Of a stretch of DNA of 64,000 bases, positions 35,789 through 46,900 are shown in pieces. How positions within the stretch are numbered: position 1 is the stretch's first letter; the number at the start of each line of letters is the position of its first letter. Below the pieces are notes generated by a model. The model was given only the letters and a program-made list of their open reading frames with translations. It made no database searches and had not been told where the DNA came from. This DNA comes from Demequina zhanjiangensis. GTDB lineage: Bacteria > Actinomycetota > Actinomycetes > Actinomycetales > Demequinaceae. The position numbers and the translations under genes were made by a program. Location of the stretch: positions 62,001 to 126,000 of the forward strand of contig NZ_JAUHPV010000001.1 of assembly GCF_030418315.1 (NCBI RefSeq), in the 5' to 3' direction.

Positions 35789-37045
35789 GTGCTCTCGCTC
35801 TTCGCCTTCCTCGGGCTGCTGACGGCGACCTTCCTGTCGCGCGTGCCGTCCATGCGCGACCTGCTCGACGTGAGCCCGTCCGGCCTCGCGATGCTGCTCA
35901 TCTCGGGTGCCGTGGGCGCCCTGGTCGCGCTGCTCCTCACCGGCTGGGCAGCCGCCAGGTTCGGCACCCGCGCCCTGCTGTGGTGGTCCAACCTCTCGTA
36001 CCTCGTGGCGATCTCCGTGGTCGGGCTCGCGACCGAGCTGGGCGCGCGACCCCTGTTCGCGCTCGGGTACTTCCTGGTGAGCTTCTCCTTCGCGTTCACG
36101 AACGTGGCGATGAACACGGAGGCCGCGACGGTCGAACGTCTCGTGGGCCGCGCGATCATGCCCCAGTTCCACGCGGGCTTCTCCGTCGGCATGGCCGTCG
36201 GGCTCGGCATCGGCGTTCTCTTCTCGCATGCGGGGGTCGCCCCGCTGTGGCACTTCGTGGCCGTCGGCAGCCTCATCACGGTCGTCAAGATGTGGGCCAT
36301 CCCCCGGTCCACGGTCGACGGCAGGCCGGACCCTCGCGCCGCCGGGGCGAGCCTCGGCGGGCCCTTCGCCACGGCGAAGGCCGAGTACCGCGACCCGCAC
36401 GTGGTCCTCATCGGCCTGATCGTCTTCGCGGGGTCCATGACGGAGATGATCGCCGCGCAATGGCTCCCCCTGTCCGTGGTGGACGACTTCGGCCAGACGG
36501 AGGCCATCGCCGACCTCATGTACTGGGTGTTCGTGATCTCGATGGTGACGGTGCGCTGGTTCGGATCTCACGTCATCGACCGCCTGGGTCGCGTGGTCTC
36601 GCTGCGCGTCTCCGCGAGCCTCGTGGCCTCGGGCGTCGTGCTCTATGCGCTCGCGCCGAGCATCTACGTGGTGCCCATCGCGGCGGTCCTGTGGGGCATG
36701 GGTGCGGCGCTCGGGGCCCCGATCGGATTCTCCGCGGCCGCTGACGACCCGAAGCGCGCCGCCGCTCGGATGGCGGCCGTCGCCTCGTTCTCCACCGTCG
36801 CAGGGCTGCTCGTGCCGCAGCTCGTCGGACACGTCGCCGAGCTCGTCGACCTGCGCTACGCGCTCCTGCTCGTGCTAGTCGCCGCGACGATCAACTTCAC
36901 CTTGGCCAGGGCGGTCCGCGCACCTCGTGGCCTGTTCCGGTCGCGTCGCGCGGAGGAGCGGATGGTCGGCTCCGCCGTCCTCGCCGCCGACGAGCTGTCG
37001 TCCTCCAGTGGGGCGGGCGCGGCGCCGGCCCAGCGTCGGCGCTGA
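35789..37045 (+). CDS. MFS transporter under LacI-type control
   Basis: A 418-residue major facilitator from GTG 35789. This start truncates helix 1 (LSLFAFLGLLTATFLSRVPSMRDLL) and has no ribosome binding site. The reading frame stays open upstream to 35675 without ATG, GTG or TTG, so a CTG at 35723, seven bases after GAAGGG, may be the true start and would add 22 residues. Further segments are TGWAAARFGTRALLW in loop 2-3, NVAMNTEAATVERLVGR and HVIDRLGRVVSL. The pattern resembles fucose-permease-like MFS proteins. The substrate is unknown but probably carbohydrate-like, given the LacI regulator. Confidence 0.85.
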   Translation: MLSLFAFLGLLTATFLSRVPSMRDLLDVSPSGLAMLLISGAVGALVALLLTGWAAARFGTRALLWWSNLSYLVAISVVGLATELGARPLFALGYFLVSFSFAFTNVAMNTEAATVERLVGRAIMPQFHAGFSVGMAVGLGIGVLFSHAGVAPLWHFVAVGSLITVVKMWAIPRSTVDGRPDPRAAGASLGGPFATAKAEYRDPHVVLIGLIVFAGSMTEMIAAQWLPLSVVDDFGQTEAIADLMYWVFVISMVTVRWFGSHVIDRLGRVVSLRVSASLVASGVVLYALAPSIYVVPIAAVLWGMGAALGAPIGFSAAADDPKRAAARMAAVASFSTVAGLLVPQLVGHVAELVDLRYALLLVLVAATINFTLARAVRAPRGLFRSRRAEERMVGSAVLAADELSSSSGAGAAPAQRRR

Positions 37046-37059
37046 CTACGCTGGAGCCC

Positions 37060-38118
37060 ATGACAGCACCTCGCCTGGCCGACCTCACCACGTTCCGCGT
37101 CGGCGGTCCCGCCCGCGCGCTGGTCGAGGCCCAGAGCGAGGCCGAGCTGATCGACGCGGTGCGGACGGCCGACGACTCAGGCCAGCCGCTCCTCGTGGTC
37201 GGCGGCGGCTCCAACCTCCTGGTGGCGGACTCCGGGTTCGACGGCGTCGTCGTGCGAGATGCCCGCGCCGACGTGTCGCTCGCCAACCATGGCTCGTGCG
37301 GCGGCGTGGAGATCACTGCGACGGCAGGCACGCCCTGGGACGACCTCGTGGCGCAGGCCGTCGACTCCCAGTGGAGCGGCTTCGAGGCGCTCTCGGGGAT
37401 CCCTGGTTCGACGGGGGCCACGCCTGTGCAGAACGTGGGCGCCTACGGTGCTGAGGTGTCGGAGATCGTCGCTCTCATCCGCACCTGGGACAGGGAGACG
37501 CAGGCGGTCACCTCGCTGCCGCTCATCAAGGCGCAGTTCGGCTACCGCGATTCCATGCTCAAGCGCACCATGACCGACGGTCCCTGGGGGCCGACGCCGC
37601 GGTACGTGGTGCTCGACGTCACCTTCCACACCCGCATGGCCTCCCTCTCGGCGCCCGTGCGCTACCAGCAGCTCGCGACGGCGCTCGACGTGGAGATCGG
37701 CACGCGCGTGCCGATCACCGAGGTGCGAGAGGCGGTGCTGGCGCTGCGGGGCTCGAAGGGCATGGTCCTCGATGCCGCGGACCATGACACGTGGTCGGCC
37801 GGCTCGTTCTTCACCAATCCGATCGTCGACGCCGACGCTGTGCCCGAGGGCGCTCCCGCCTACCCCGCGGCAGGGGAGGGGAAGGCGAAGACGTCGGCCG
37901 CGTGGCTGATCGAGCACGCGGGCTTCCCCAAGGGGTTCGCGGTGCGCGAGGGCGCTCGCGCGTCTCTCAGCACCAAGCACACGCTCGCGCTGACGAATCG
38001 GGGCGGCGCGTCCGCGCAGGACCTGCTGGAGCTCGCGCGCGCGATCCGTGCGGGAGTCCACGAGCGCTTCGGCATCACCCTTGTCCCGGAGCCGATGCTG
38101 GTGGGCGCGGAGCTGTAG
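37060..38118 (+). CDS. murB: UDP-N-acetylenolpyruvoylglucosamine reductase
   Basis: A 352-residue flavoenzyme that reduces UDP-GlcNAc-enolpyruvate to UDP-MurNAc in peptidoglycan synthesis. FAD-binding VVGGGSNLLVADSGFDGVVV is near 47; GIPGSTGATPVQNVGAYGAEV, FGYRDSMLK and AGSFFTNP with the catalytic Ser follow. KTSAAWLIEHAGF and the terminal LVPEPMLVGAEL, with the catalytic Glu, close the protein. ATG 37060 lies 7 nt after TACGCT, so the mRNA is probably leaderless. Length is normal for the type I enzyme. Confidence 0.96.
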   Translation: MTAPRLADLTTFRVGGPARALVEAQSEAELIDAVRTADDSGQPLLVVGGGSNLLVADSGFDGVVVRDARADVSLANHGSCGGVEITATAGTPWDDLVAQAVDSQWSGFEALSGIPGSTGATPVQNVGAYGAEVSEIVALIRTWDRETQAVTSLPLIKAQFGYRDSMLKRTMTDGPWGPTPRYVVLDVTFHTRMASLSAPVRYQQLATALDVEIGTRVPITEVREAVLALRGSKGMVLDAADHDTWSAGSFFTNPIVDADAVPEGAPAYPAAGEGKAKTSAAWLIEHAGFPKGFAVREGARASLSTKHTLALTNRGGASAQDLLELARAIRAGVHERFGITLVPEPMLVGAEL

Positions 38119-38150
38119 CACTTCACGGAGTGAGGGTGTCCGCTCGCCCC

Positions 38151-38246
38151 GGACACTGCGAACCAATCTGATCGGCGACACCCCGACGGCGCCGCCGATC
38201 AGTGGTTGTACGGCGGCGTGTCGGGATGAGAGTGGTTCGGACTGTC
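38151..38246. repeat. Imperfect-palindrome interspersed repeat, copy B (96 bp)
   Basis: The left arm is GGACACTGCGAACCAATCTG then ATCGGCGACACCCCG. The right arm on the other strand is GACAGTCCGAACCACTCTCA then TCCCGACACGCCG. It matches copy A at 25504-25601 in both arms and overall length, while the middle differs. It sits 33 bp after murB. Confidence 0.75.
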
Positions 38247-38310
38247 TGCGACGGCGCCACTGCGGCGCGCGTCACAGGTGCGCACGGCCGCCACTGCGCC
38301 GCGCACGCGA

Positions 38311-38342
38311 AGGGCCCCCGGAGCGTGCGCTCCGAGGGCCCT
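38311..38342 (+). terminator. Hairpin between murB and the ABC permease
   Basis: A 15-bp stem with one mismatch (38311-38325 with 38328-38342). Probably ends murB transcription. Confidence 0.6.
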
Positions 38343-38348
38343 GTGGCA

Positions 38349-38384
38349 ACCGGGCACCCGGTGGTTGACCACCAGGTACCCGGT
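38349..38384 (-). terminator. Terminator of the FtsX-type ABC operon
   Basis: A 17-bp stem with two G-T pairs (38349-38365 with 38368-38384), 12 bp beyond the stop codon of the permease gene on the minus strand. Confidence 0.7.
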
Positions 38385-38395
38385 CTAGAACGGGG

Positions 38396-40944
38396 TCAAC
38401 CGTCCGTGGCGATGGCCTTGAGGATGTCCATGCGGGACGCCCTCCATGCGGGCCAGATCGCCGCGACGACACCGGCGATGGCAGCGCCGACCGTGTAGAT
38501 GATCAGCCAGATCCACGGGATCGCGATCGTCGTGAAGCCGAACTCCTCGAGCGCCCTCACGAGCGCTGCGCCGAGCCCGACACCGAGGATCATGCCCAGG
38601 ACCGTGCCGAACACGGCCATGACCATCGACTCGATCGTGATCATGCGCCAGATCGACGACTTCCTCACGCCGACGGCACGCAGCAGGCCGATCTCGCGGG
38701 TCCGCTCCGTCACCGACAGCAGCAGCGTGTTCGCCACGCCGAGGATCGCGATGATCAGGGCCGCACCCAGCAGCGCGGAGATGACGCCCAGGATCAGGTC
38801 GATGAACGTGTTCGCGAGCGCCGCGAGCTGGTCGGGCTGCTGCAGCGCGACGAGCGGGTACTCGGCGCTCAGCTGCTCGAGGATGTCGGCCTGGACCTCG
38901 TCCACGTCGGCGTCCTCGTCCAGCACCACCAGGCCCTGCACGACGCCGACCTCCTCGTACATCTGCTCGGCGGTCGACCACTCCACCCAGAACGAGCCGT
39001 CCTCAGCGGTGTTGTACAGGCCGGTGACCTCGAGGGTGAGGGTGTCGGCGTCGCCCGTGAGGGTGACCTGGTCGCCCACCTCGACTCCGCGATCCTGGAT
39101 GTCGGGGCCGATGAACACTCCGCCGTCGAGCTCGGTGAAGTCGGGCTCGTTGTCGTAGTCGTAGGCGGCGTCCGCGGTCTCGGCCTCGACGGCCACGAGC
39201 GACTCGGGCATGCCCTCGAACTCGACGGAGTTGATCGACAGCGATGACACGTAGTCGACGCCGTCGGCGGACGTGATGATGTCCATCGCGCCCTGGGGAA
39301 CGACGCCAGTCTGTGTGTCGAGCACGAAGAGTTCCGCGTTGATCTGCGTGAACTGGCTCGTCACGACCGTCTTGAGCGACTCGGTGAACGTGGCGACCAG
39401 CGCGAGTAGCATGACGCCGATCATGAGCGCGGCCGCCGTGTTGGCGCTGCGCCGGGGCTCGCGGCGGATGTTGTTGGCGGCGAGCTTGCCGTCGATCTTG
39501 AACATCCGCGTGAGCACGTCGCGCAGCCCGAAGGCGAGCGGCACGAGCACCTGCGCGGCGAGCAGGGTCACGCCGATGATGAGCGCCATGGCACCTGCTC
39601 CCACGTACCAGTACGGGTCGGCGACGCCGGTGTAGAGCCCGACGAAGATGCCGACGAGGCCCAGCAGGGTGATCGCCCCGCCGACGACGTTGCGCATCTT
39701 GAGCGGCTTCTTCGACTCGGTGGCGGACTCGCGCAGCGCCTCCATCGGGGAGATGGACGACGCATGGATCGCCGGCAGGAGCGCCGAGACGAGCGTCACG
39801 AGGGAACCGAGCGCGTAGCTCCACAGGAGAGCGTCGGGCGGAAGCGTCACGGTGCCGAACAGGTCGCCCGAGAAGGCTTCGACGAGAGCCGACATCCCGA
39901 GCGCGCCGAGGTATCCGACGATGATGCCGATCGTCGAGGCGACGATGGCGATCACGACCGCCTCGAGAAGGATCATGGAGCGCAGCTGGCGTCCGGTGAC
40001 GCCGATGGCTCGCATGAGGCCGAACTCGCGGGTGCGCTGGGTGACGATGATCCTGAACGTGTTGACGATGATGTACGAGCCGACGAACAGCGCGATGAGC
40101 GCGAAGGCGATCGCGAAGATGTCGATGTACTGCAGGATGTCGTCGAGCTCGGCGGCCTGCTCAGCGGCCTTTGCCTCGCCGGTGATGGCGCGCGTGCCGT
40201 CGGGCAGCACCTCGTTGATCGCCGTGGCCACGGCCTCGTTGTCGGCGCCATCCTCGGTGAGCACGGAGATCTGCTGGTAGCCGTCCTCACCGGTGAGCGC
40301 GTGCGCCTCGGACTCGGTGACGTAGGCGAGCACCGCTCCCTGGAGCGAGTTCGACTCGCCGAAGCGGACGGTGCCGACGAGGGTGAGCTCGGTGACGCCG
40401 TCGACGGTGGCGACGGTGACGGAGTCGCCGATCTCGTAGCCGAGCGACGGGGCGGAGTCGACGTCGAGCACGATCTCACCGTCGGCGGCCGGTCCTGCAC
40501 CGTCGATCAGGGTGGCGCGGTCCACGTCGGGTTCGCCGGTCCAGTTGAACATCTGAGTGGGCGGTCCCCCGGACGACATGAGGTCGCCGGTCGGCTCGAA
40601 GCCTGCGGCGAGCACGGTGGCGGTCACCTGCAGGCCGCCGTAGGCGCCTGAGACGCCGTCCACAGCCTGGATGGCGGCGAGGTCCTGAGCGTCGAAGGTG
40701 GACTCTCCTGCGGCGAACATCTCGTTGCCGCTTCCGGTGCCGTCGGCCTGCTCCTCGGCGACCTGCTCGACGATCACGTCGGTGCCGCCGTAGATCTCGC
40801 TGAAGAGGCTGTTAAAGCCGCTGGAGAGGGCGTTGGTGAGGGTGAGGGTCGCGGAGACGAGCGCGACTCCCAGTGCGACCGCGACCGCGGTCAGCAGCAA
40901 CCTCTTGGGGTTGTGCTTGACGGATTTGTAGGCGAGGCGGAACA

Positions 40945-40945
<1 letters not shown>
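38396..40945 (-). CDS. MacB/FtsX-type ABC transporter permease
   Basis: An 849-residue membrane protein with the duplicated FtsX layout: an N-terminal helix (about 15-37), a large extracytoplasmic domain, three helices (about 270-400), another helix pair near 430-480, a second extracytoplasmic domain and three C-terminal helices. RTREFGLMRAIGVTGRQLRSMI and RTREIGLLRAVGVRKSSIWRMI are the two matching coupling regions. ATG 40945 overlaps the TGA of the ATPase gene by one base. Such transporters export lipids, peptides or antibiotics or act in mechanotransmission. Next to a NarL-type two-component system, a cell-envelope stress role is plausible. Confidence 0.9.
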
Positions 40946-41679
<734 letters not shown>

Positions 41680-41760
41680 GCTTTCCCCTTCGTGAGATCC
41701 GCGCGTCCTGCGCGGCACGTCTGACGGGTCTAGTGTGGCCACGGTCGCGCCTGGCGGTCA

Positions 41761-41802
41761 TCGTCCGAAAGGACGGTTCTGCTCGCTCGTCCGATCGGAC
41801 GA
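41761..41802. promoter_or_regulatory. Twin palindromes upstream of the ABC operon
   Basis: TCGTCCGAAAGGACGG (41761-41776) and TCGTCCGATCGGACGA (41787-41802) share CGTCCG...GGACG and are spaced 26 bp apart. The second is a perfect 16-bp palindrome. They sit between the response-regulator stop and the ABC operon start, about 80-120 bp upstream of the ATPase start codon. This is a natural place for the NarL-type regulator to bind. Confidence 0.55.
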
Positions 41803-41837
41803 TGCGGGGGTTGTCCCCCAGGGGGCCGCGGCGGCGG

Positions 41838-42566
41838 TCAGCCCCGGGGGAGGACGATCCCGGAGTCGTATGCCTCGACGACGGCCTGGACCCTGTCTCG
41901 CACTCCGAGCTTGGTGAGTATGTGGCTGACGTGCGTCTTGACCGTGGTGTTGGAGACGAACAGCTCGGTCGCGATCTCCTGGTTCGACAGTCCGCGGGCC
42001 ATGAGCTGGAGGACCTCGACCTCGCGCTCGGAGAGGTCGCCGATCGCCTCCGCGGAGGGCTGGTGGGGTGCGTCGTCGGCCGGGCCGGGCGTCGGCACGG
42101 GAACCTGCTCCACCGCAGGAGTAGCAGGGACGACGCCGGCGCTCGGGGTGGTGGCGAAGCGTTCGATCACGCGTCGGGTCACCTCGGGGGCGAGAAGCGC
42201 CTCGCCTCCCGCCACGACGCGCACGGCGTCGACGAGAGCGTCGCCTTCGGCGCTCTTGAGGAGGAAGCCCGAGGCTCCTGCGCGGAGGGCCTCGTAGACG
42301 TACTCGTCGTCGTCGAACGTGGTGAGGATCACGATCCGCGCGGCGGGCCGGCGGGCGATGAGCTCGCGGGTGGCGGCGATGCCGTCCATGCCCGGCATGC
42401 GGATGTCCATGAGGATGACGTCGGCCTCGTGCTCGTCGGCGAGGCTGAGCGCCTGCTCGCCGTCCGCGGCCTCGCAGCACACCTGGATGTCGTCCTCCGA
42501 CTCAAGGATCATCCTGAGTCCGACGCGGACCATCTGCTGGTCGTCGACGAGCGCGACCTTGATCAT
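41838..42566 (-). CDS. NarL/LuxR-type response regulator
   Basis: A 242-residue regulator. The receiver domain has D8/D9 and the phospho-accepting D54 (VILMDIRMPGMDG), with K105-region FLLKSAEGD. A Pro/Ala-rich linker of about 35 residues (PSAGVVPATPAVEQVPVPTP) is longer than usual. The LuxR helix-turn-helix SEREVEVLQLMARGLSNQEIA with VSNTTVKTHVSHILTKLGV ends the protein. ATG 42566 overlaps the kinase stop by 4 bp, so it pairs with that kinase. Confidence 0.94.
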   Translation of the reverse strand: MIKVALVDDQQMVRVGLRMILESEDDIQVCCEAADGEQALSLADEHEADVILMDIRMPGMDGIAATRELIARRPAARIVILTTFDDDEYVYEALRAGASGFLLKSAEGDALVDAVRVVAGGEALLAPEVTRRVIERFATTPSAGVVPATPAVEQVPVPTPGPADDAPHQPSAEAIGDLSEREVEVLQLMARGLSNQEIATELFVSNTTVKTHVSHILTKLGVRDRVQAVVEAYDSGIVLPRG

Positions 42567-43840
42567 GAGTCTCCCTTGCTGGTGGTGCGGGCCACGCCGG
42601 CGCGCACCTGATCGTCTGTCACGGGCAGCACCGCGTGGACGCGGAAGCCGCCTCCCTTGCGGGGCCCGAGCTCGAGCTCCCCGCCGAGCTGCACCACCCG
42701 CTCGCGCATGCCTGCGAGCCCGTGGCCGCCGCTCGTGCCCGCGACCTCGCTGATGGTGCCCCGTCCGTCGTCCTGGACCTCGATGGTGACCGCCTCCGGT
42801 CGGCGGGTGAGCGTGACGATCGCGTGGGCGCCGGGGCCTGCGTACTTGAGGGCGTTCGTGAGCGACTCCTGCACGATCCGGTAGGCGCTGAGCTCCACGC
42901 CCGCAGGCACGTGCGAGGTGCCGCTGATGGTGAGCGTCACGGGCATGCCGGCGTCCTCCACCTGCTGGACCAGCTCGGGGATGGCGGCGAGCGACGGCAT
43001 GGGGCCGAGGTCGTCCCCGAGCACTGCGCCGATGGTGCCGCTGCGTCGCACCCTGCCGGTGAGCTCGGCCGCCTCGTCCTCGGCCTCGCGCTCCGAGGTG
43101 CGCAGGACGCCGATCATGCGCTGCATCTCCGCGAGGCCCTTGCGGCCCGAGTCGGAGATCGTGGCGAGCGCCTCGGCGAGCACAGGGTCATCCTTCGCGG
43201 CCCGGCGTCGGGCACCCTCCGCCTGAAGGGTCATGACGGTCATCTCGTGCGCGACGACGTCGTGGAGCTCGCGCGCGATGCGTGCCCGCTCGGCCCGCAC
43301 CGCGTCGGCCGCGGCGATCCGCTCGGCCTGCTCGCGGCGCTGCGCGTCGAGCTCGAGCTCGGTCATGCGCTCGCGGCGCCTGTAGTCGGTGAAGCCGAGC
43401 CCCACAGGGACGAGCACGGCGAGCACTCCCGCGACATACGACCAGGCGGACACGTAGTCCGTGGCGAGCAGGCCGACGGTGATCCAGCCGAACAGCACAC
43501 CCGTCGCGGCCCCGATGTGGACCAGTGCCTGACGCGGCGGCATGTAGGACGCGACGCCGTACAGGGCGATGTAGATCGCGAGCATCGCGGGGGTGTCCAC
43601 GTATCCGAGGCCTGCCGCGACCACCCAGAACAGCATGCTGACCCACAGGACCGCCCGCGGGTAGCGCTGGCGGAATGCGAGCGGCAGCACCTGCAGCGTG
43701 ATGAGCAGGTATCCCAGCGCGTCGTACTCGTGCACGGCGTTCGGGGAAGGGTCCCCCAGGCTGACCGCCGTGACCACGGCGAGCACCAGCATCGCGGCGG
43801 CGACGAGCACGTCGGGCAGGCGGGGCAGCTTGAGGTCCAC
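42563..43840 (-). CDS. Sensor histidine kinase (HisKA_3 type)
   Basis: A 425-residue kinase with about five N-terminal helices (residues 10-150) and almost no extracellular loop, so it probably senses within the membrane, as LiaS/DesK-like kinases do. The dimerization motif RARIARELHDVVAHEM carries the phosphorylated H193. The ATPase domain has YRIVQESLTNALKYA, VQDDGRG and GGHGLAGMRERV. It is translationally coupled to the NarL-type regulator and next to the MacB-like ABC operon, a common envelope-stress or peptide-resistance arrangement. Confidence 0.93.
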   Translation of the reverse strand: MDLKLPRLPDVLVAAAMLVLAVVTAVSLGDPSPNAVHEYDALGYLLITLQVLPLAFRQRYPRAVLWVSMLFWVVAAGLGYVDTPAMLAIYIALYGVASYMPPRQALVHIGAATGVLFGWITVGLLATDYVSAWSYVAGVLAVLVPVGLGFTDYRRRERMTELELDAQRREQAERIAAADAVRAERARIARELHDVVAHEMTVMTLQAEGARRRAAKDDPVLAEALATISDSGRKGLAEMQRMIGVLRTSEREAEDEAAELTGRVRRSGTIGAVLGDDLGPMPSLAAIPELVQQVEDAGMPVTLTISGTSHVPAGVELSAYRIVQESLTNALKYAGPGAHAIVTLTRRPEAVTIEVQDDGRGTISEVAGTSGGHGLAGMRERVVQLGGELELGPRKGGGFRVHAVLPVTDDQVRAGVARTTSKGDS

Positions 43841-43976
43841 GCAGACAGGCTAGCCGTGCCGAGCCGTCGCTCACATGGGCATCCGGCCCGCGCGTCATCC
43901 ACAGGCGTGCTCTCGGAGATGCTTCGTGCTCGCGTGCCGGGGCTAGCGTCGGGCCACCGGGCGGGACGGGAGGGCC

Positions 43977-46900
43977 ATGGAGCTGCGGGTGACGCTGCGG
44001 GGCGGTGCGCACGACGGGCCCATCGAGGTGACGGTCCCCGAGGGCGCCACGGTCGCTGATCTCGCACGCCGGCTCGCAGCGCCCGCGCAGGTGCGCGGCT
44101 GCACCGACGCTCGGCTCACCCTGCGGGTCCTGGGCCGCTCGCGCGGGCGTGAGGACGGCTGGTCCATGCTCGCGCCCGACGCCGACGTGAGGGAGTCCGG
44201 CCTCCGCAGCGGCGACGAGGTCGAGCCCGTCGTCGCGTCGGACGCGCGTGACGAGACTGTGGCCGCGGTGGAGGTGGTCAGGGGGCCCGATCGCGGATCC
44301 GTGTTCGCGCTGCGTCCCGGCGTCAACGTCGTCGGCCGCGATCCTTCGGCGTCGGTCACGCTCACCGATCCGCTGGTCGCGGGACGTCACCTGGCGGTGC
44401 GCGTGAGCGCCTCCGTGGAGGTCCAGGACCTCGGCTCGACCGGCGGCGTCGCGATCTCCGGAACACCCGCGACGCGAGCGCCATGGCGCCCCGGCGAGGC
44501 GCTCGCGCTCGGCTCCTCGGTGCTCAGGCTGGTCAGGGTCGTCCCGTCGGACGCCGCCGCGGCATCGCGCGTCGGCGACGTCGTGACCTCCGCACCGAAG
44601 GTTCTGCCACGGCTTCCGGAGGAGGCGGTCGACCTTCCCGAGCCACCCACGATGCCCGAGGTGCGGAGCATGCCGCGGGCGGCGCTGCTCGCCCCCGCGT
44701 TCATGGGGCTCGCCATGTTCGCCGCGACCGGTCGTGCGCTCTCGCTCGTGTTCGTGTTCATGTCTCCGCTCGTGATGCTCGCGGGAGTGCTCGACTCGCG
44801 GTGGGAGCGGCGCCGCAGGCGTGCGGAGCTCTCAGCCGAGTTCGACGCCGCACTGGAGGACGCGACCGCACGGTTGGCCGCACGGGAGCCGCACGAGCGG
44901 TCCGCTCTGGGCGCGCGGTTCCCTGCGGTCCACGAGTGCGAGGAGATCGTGGTCGCCCGAGGATCAGCCCTGTGGGCCCGGAGGCCCGAGCACGCCGAGT
45001 TCCTGGCCGTACGGCTCGGCACGGGAGCCGTGCCCGCCTCCGCGCCGCCGACCGCGGCCCAGGGCGGTATGGCGCTGCCCGATGCGCGCCCTCGGGTCGA
45101 GCAGGTGGCTTCCCGATACGCCACGGTGCCGAAGGCGCCCGTCACCGCGCACCTCACGGTGTGCGGCTCGCTCGGCTTCGCGGGGGAGGGAGGCTCCGCG
45201 GCGGCACGTGCGGCGATCCTCCAGCTCGCCGTCCTGCACCCGCCCTCCGAGCTGGCGCTCGCGGTGCTCGCATCCGATGGACCTGGGGACGAGTCATGGG
45301 ACTGGATGGGGTGGCTCCCGCATGTGCGCGCCGCGCGGGCCCTGCTCGGAGGCGACGCGGCAGTCTCAGGGCAGCGCCGCGGCGCGTTGATGGACTCCCT
45401 CGAGGACCTGGTGGCGCGCCGCGCGGGGGTCGGCATCGCTGCTGCGCTTCCGGCGCCTCGTGCGGACGAGGCGGACGGGATCCGCGCGGTGCCCGGACGG
45501 CCGTCGCTCGTCGTCCTCGTCCACGATGCCGAGCCCGTGGAGCGCGAGCGGTTGCTGAGGCTTGCCGAAAGGGGGCCCGACCATGGCGTGCACGTGATCT
45601 GGGTGGCGGAGGACCCCTCTCGCATCCCGGGCGCGTGCCGCACCGTCCTCCACACCGCCGCGGGGCAGGACGCGCGCGTCGGACAGGTGCTGAGAGGGGC
45701 ACCTGCGGATCCCGTGGAGGCCGAGCGCGCCTCGCTCGACGGCACCCGTCGCGTCGCGCGCATGCTGGCGCCGCTGAGCGACGCCGCTGCTGTCGCCTCC
45801 AAAGGAGCTGCGCTTCCCCGCGCAGTGCCGCTCGTCGAGCTGCACGGTGCCGAGGTGCTCGACCCCGAGGTGCATGCGAGCCGCTGGAGAGAGGCGACGC
45901 GCGGCGGGGCGCGTGGGTCGCTCCGTGCGCTCGTCGGCCACTCGGCGGAGGGGCCCGAGTATCTGGACCTCGCGAGCCAAGGGCCGCACGCGCTCGTCGG
46001 CGGCACCACCGGATCCGGGAAGTCGGAGCTGCTTCAAGCCTGGATCCTCGGGATGGCATGCGCGCACGGCCCCGACGTCGTGAACTTCCTGCTCGTGGAC
46101 TACAAGGGTGGCGCGGCATTCTCCGAGTGCGTGCGCCTCCCTCACGCGGTCGGCCTCGTCACCGACCTGGACGCGCGGCTTGCCGAGAGGGTGCTCGTGT
46201 CGCTGCGCGCCGAGCTGACGCATCGAGAGAGGCTGCTGGCCGACGCGGCGGCGAAGGACCTCGACGCGTTGCTCGCCGCAGGCAGGTCCACGCTTCCTCG
46301 ACTCGTCGTCGTCATCGACGAGTTCGCGACCCTGGTCTCAGAGGTCCCTGCGTTCATCGACGGTGTCCTCGACATCGCGCAACGCGGCCGCTCGCTCGGG
46401 CTCCACCTCATCATGGCCACGCAGCGGCCAGCGGGAGTGATCCGGGACAGCCTCCGCGCGAACACGAACCTTCGGCTTGCGCTTCGGATGGCCGACGACG
46501 CCGACTCCCGGGACGTGCTCGGCGAGGCGTCGGCCGCCGGGCTCGATCCCGGGACCCCCGGCAGGGTGCTCGTCCGCCACGGCCCAGGGCGGGTCCGCCA
46601 GCTGCAGTCGGCCTACGGGGGAGCGAGCACGGCGGCGCTCGGGCCACGCACGGTCCGCCTTCCCGTCCGTGACGCGAGCCTCGCCGGGGGCGGGCCATGG
46701 CCGGAGCCTGCCGCTCCCGCACCGGCACCATCGTTCGGCACCGACGCCGAGCGCGTGGTCGATGCGCTGCGCGAGGCGCACCGGCTCTCGGGACAGGGCC
46801 CTGCACGGCGTCCGTGGCTCGACGAGCTGCCCGACTGCCTCGCGCTCGAAGCCCTGTCTGCCGCGCCCGGCGGTCTCACCATGGGCCTGCTCGACGATCC

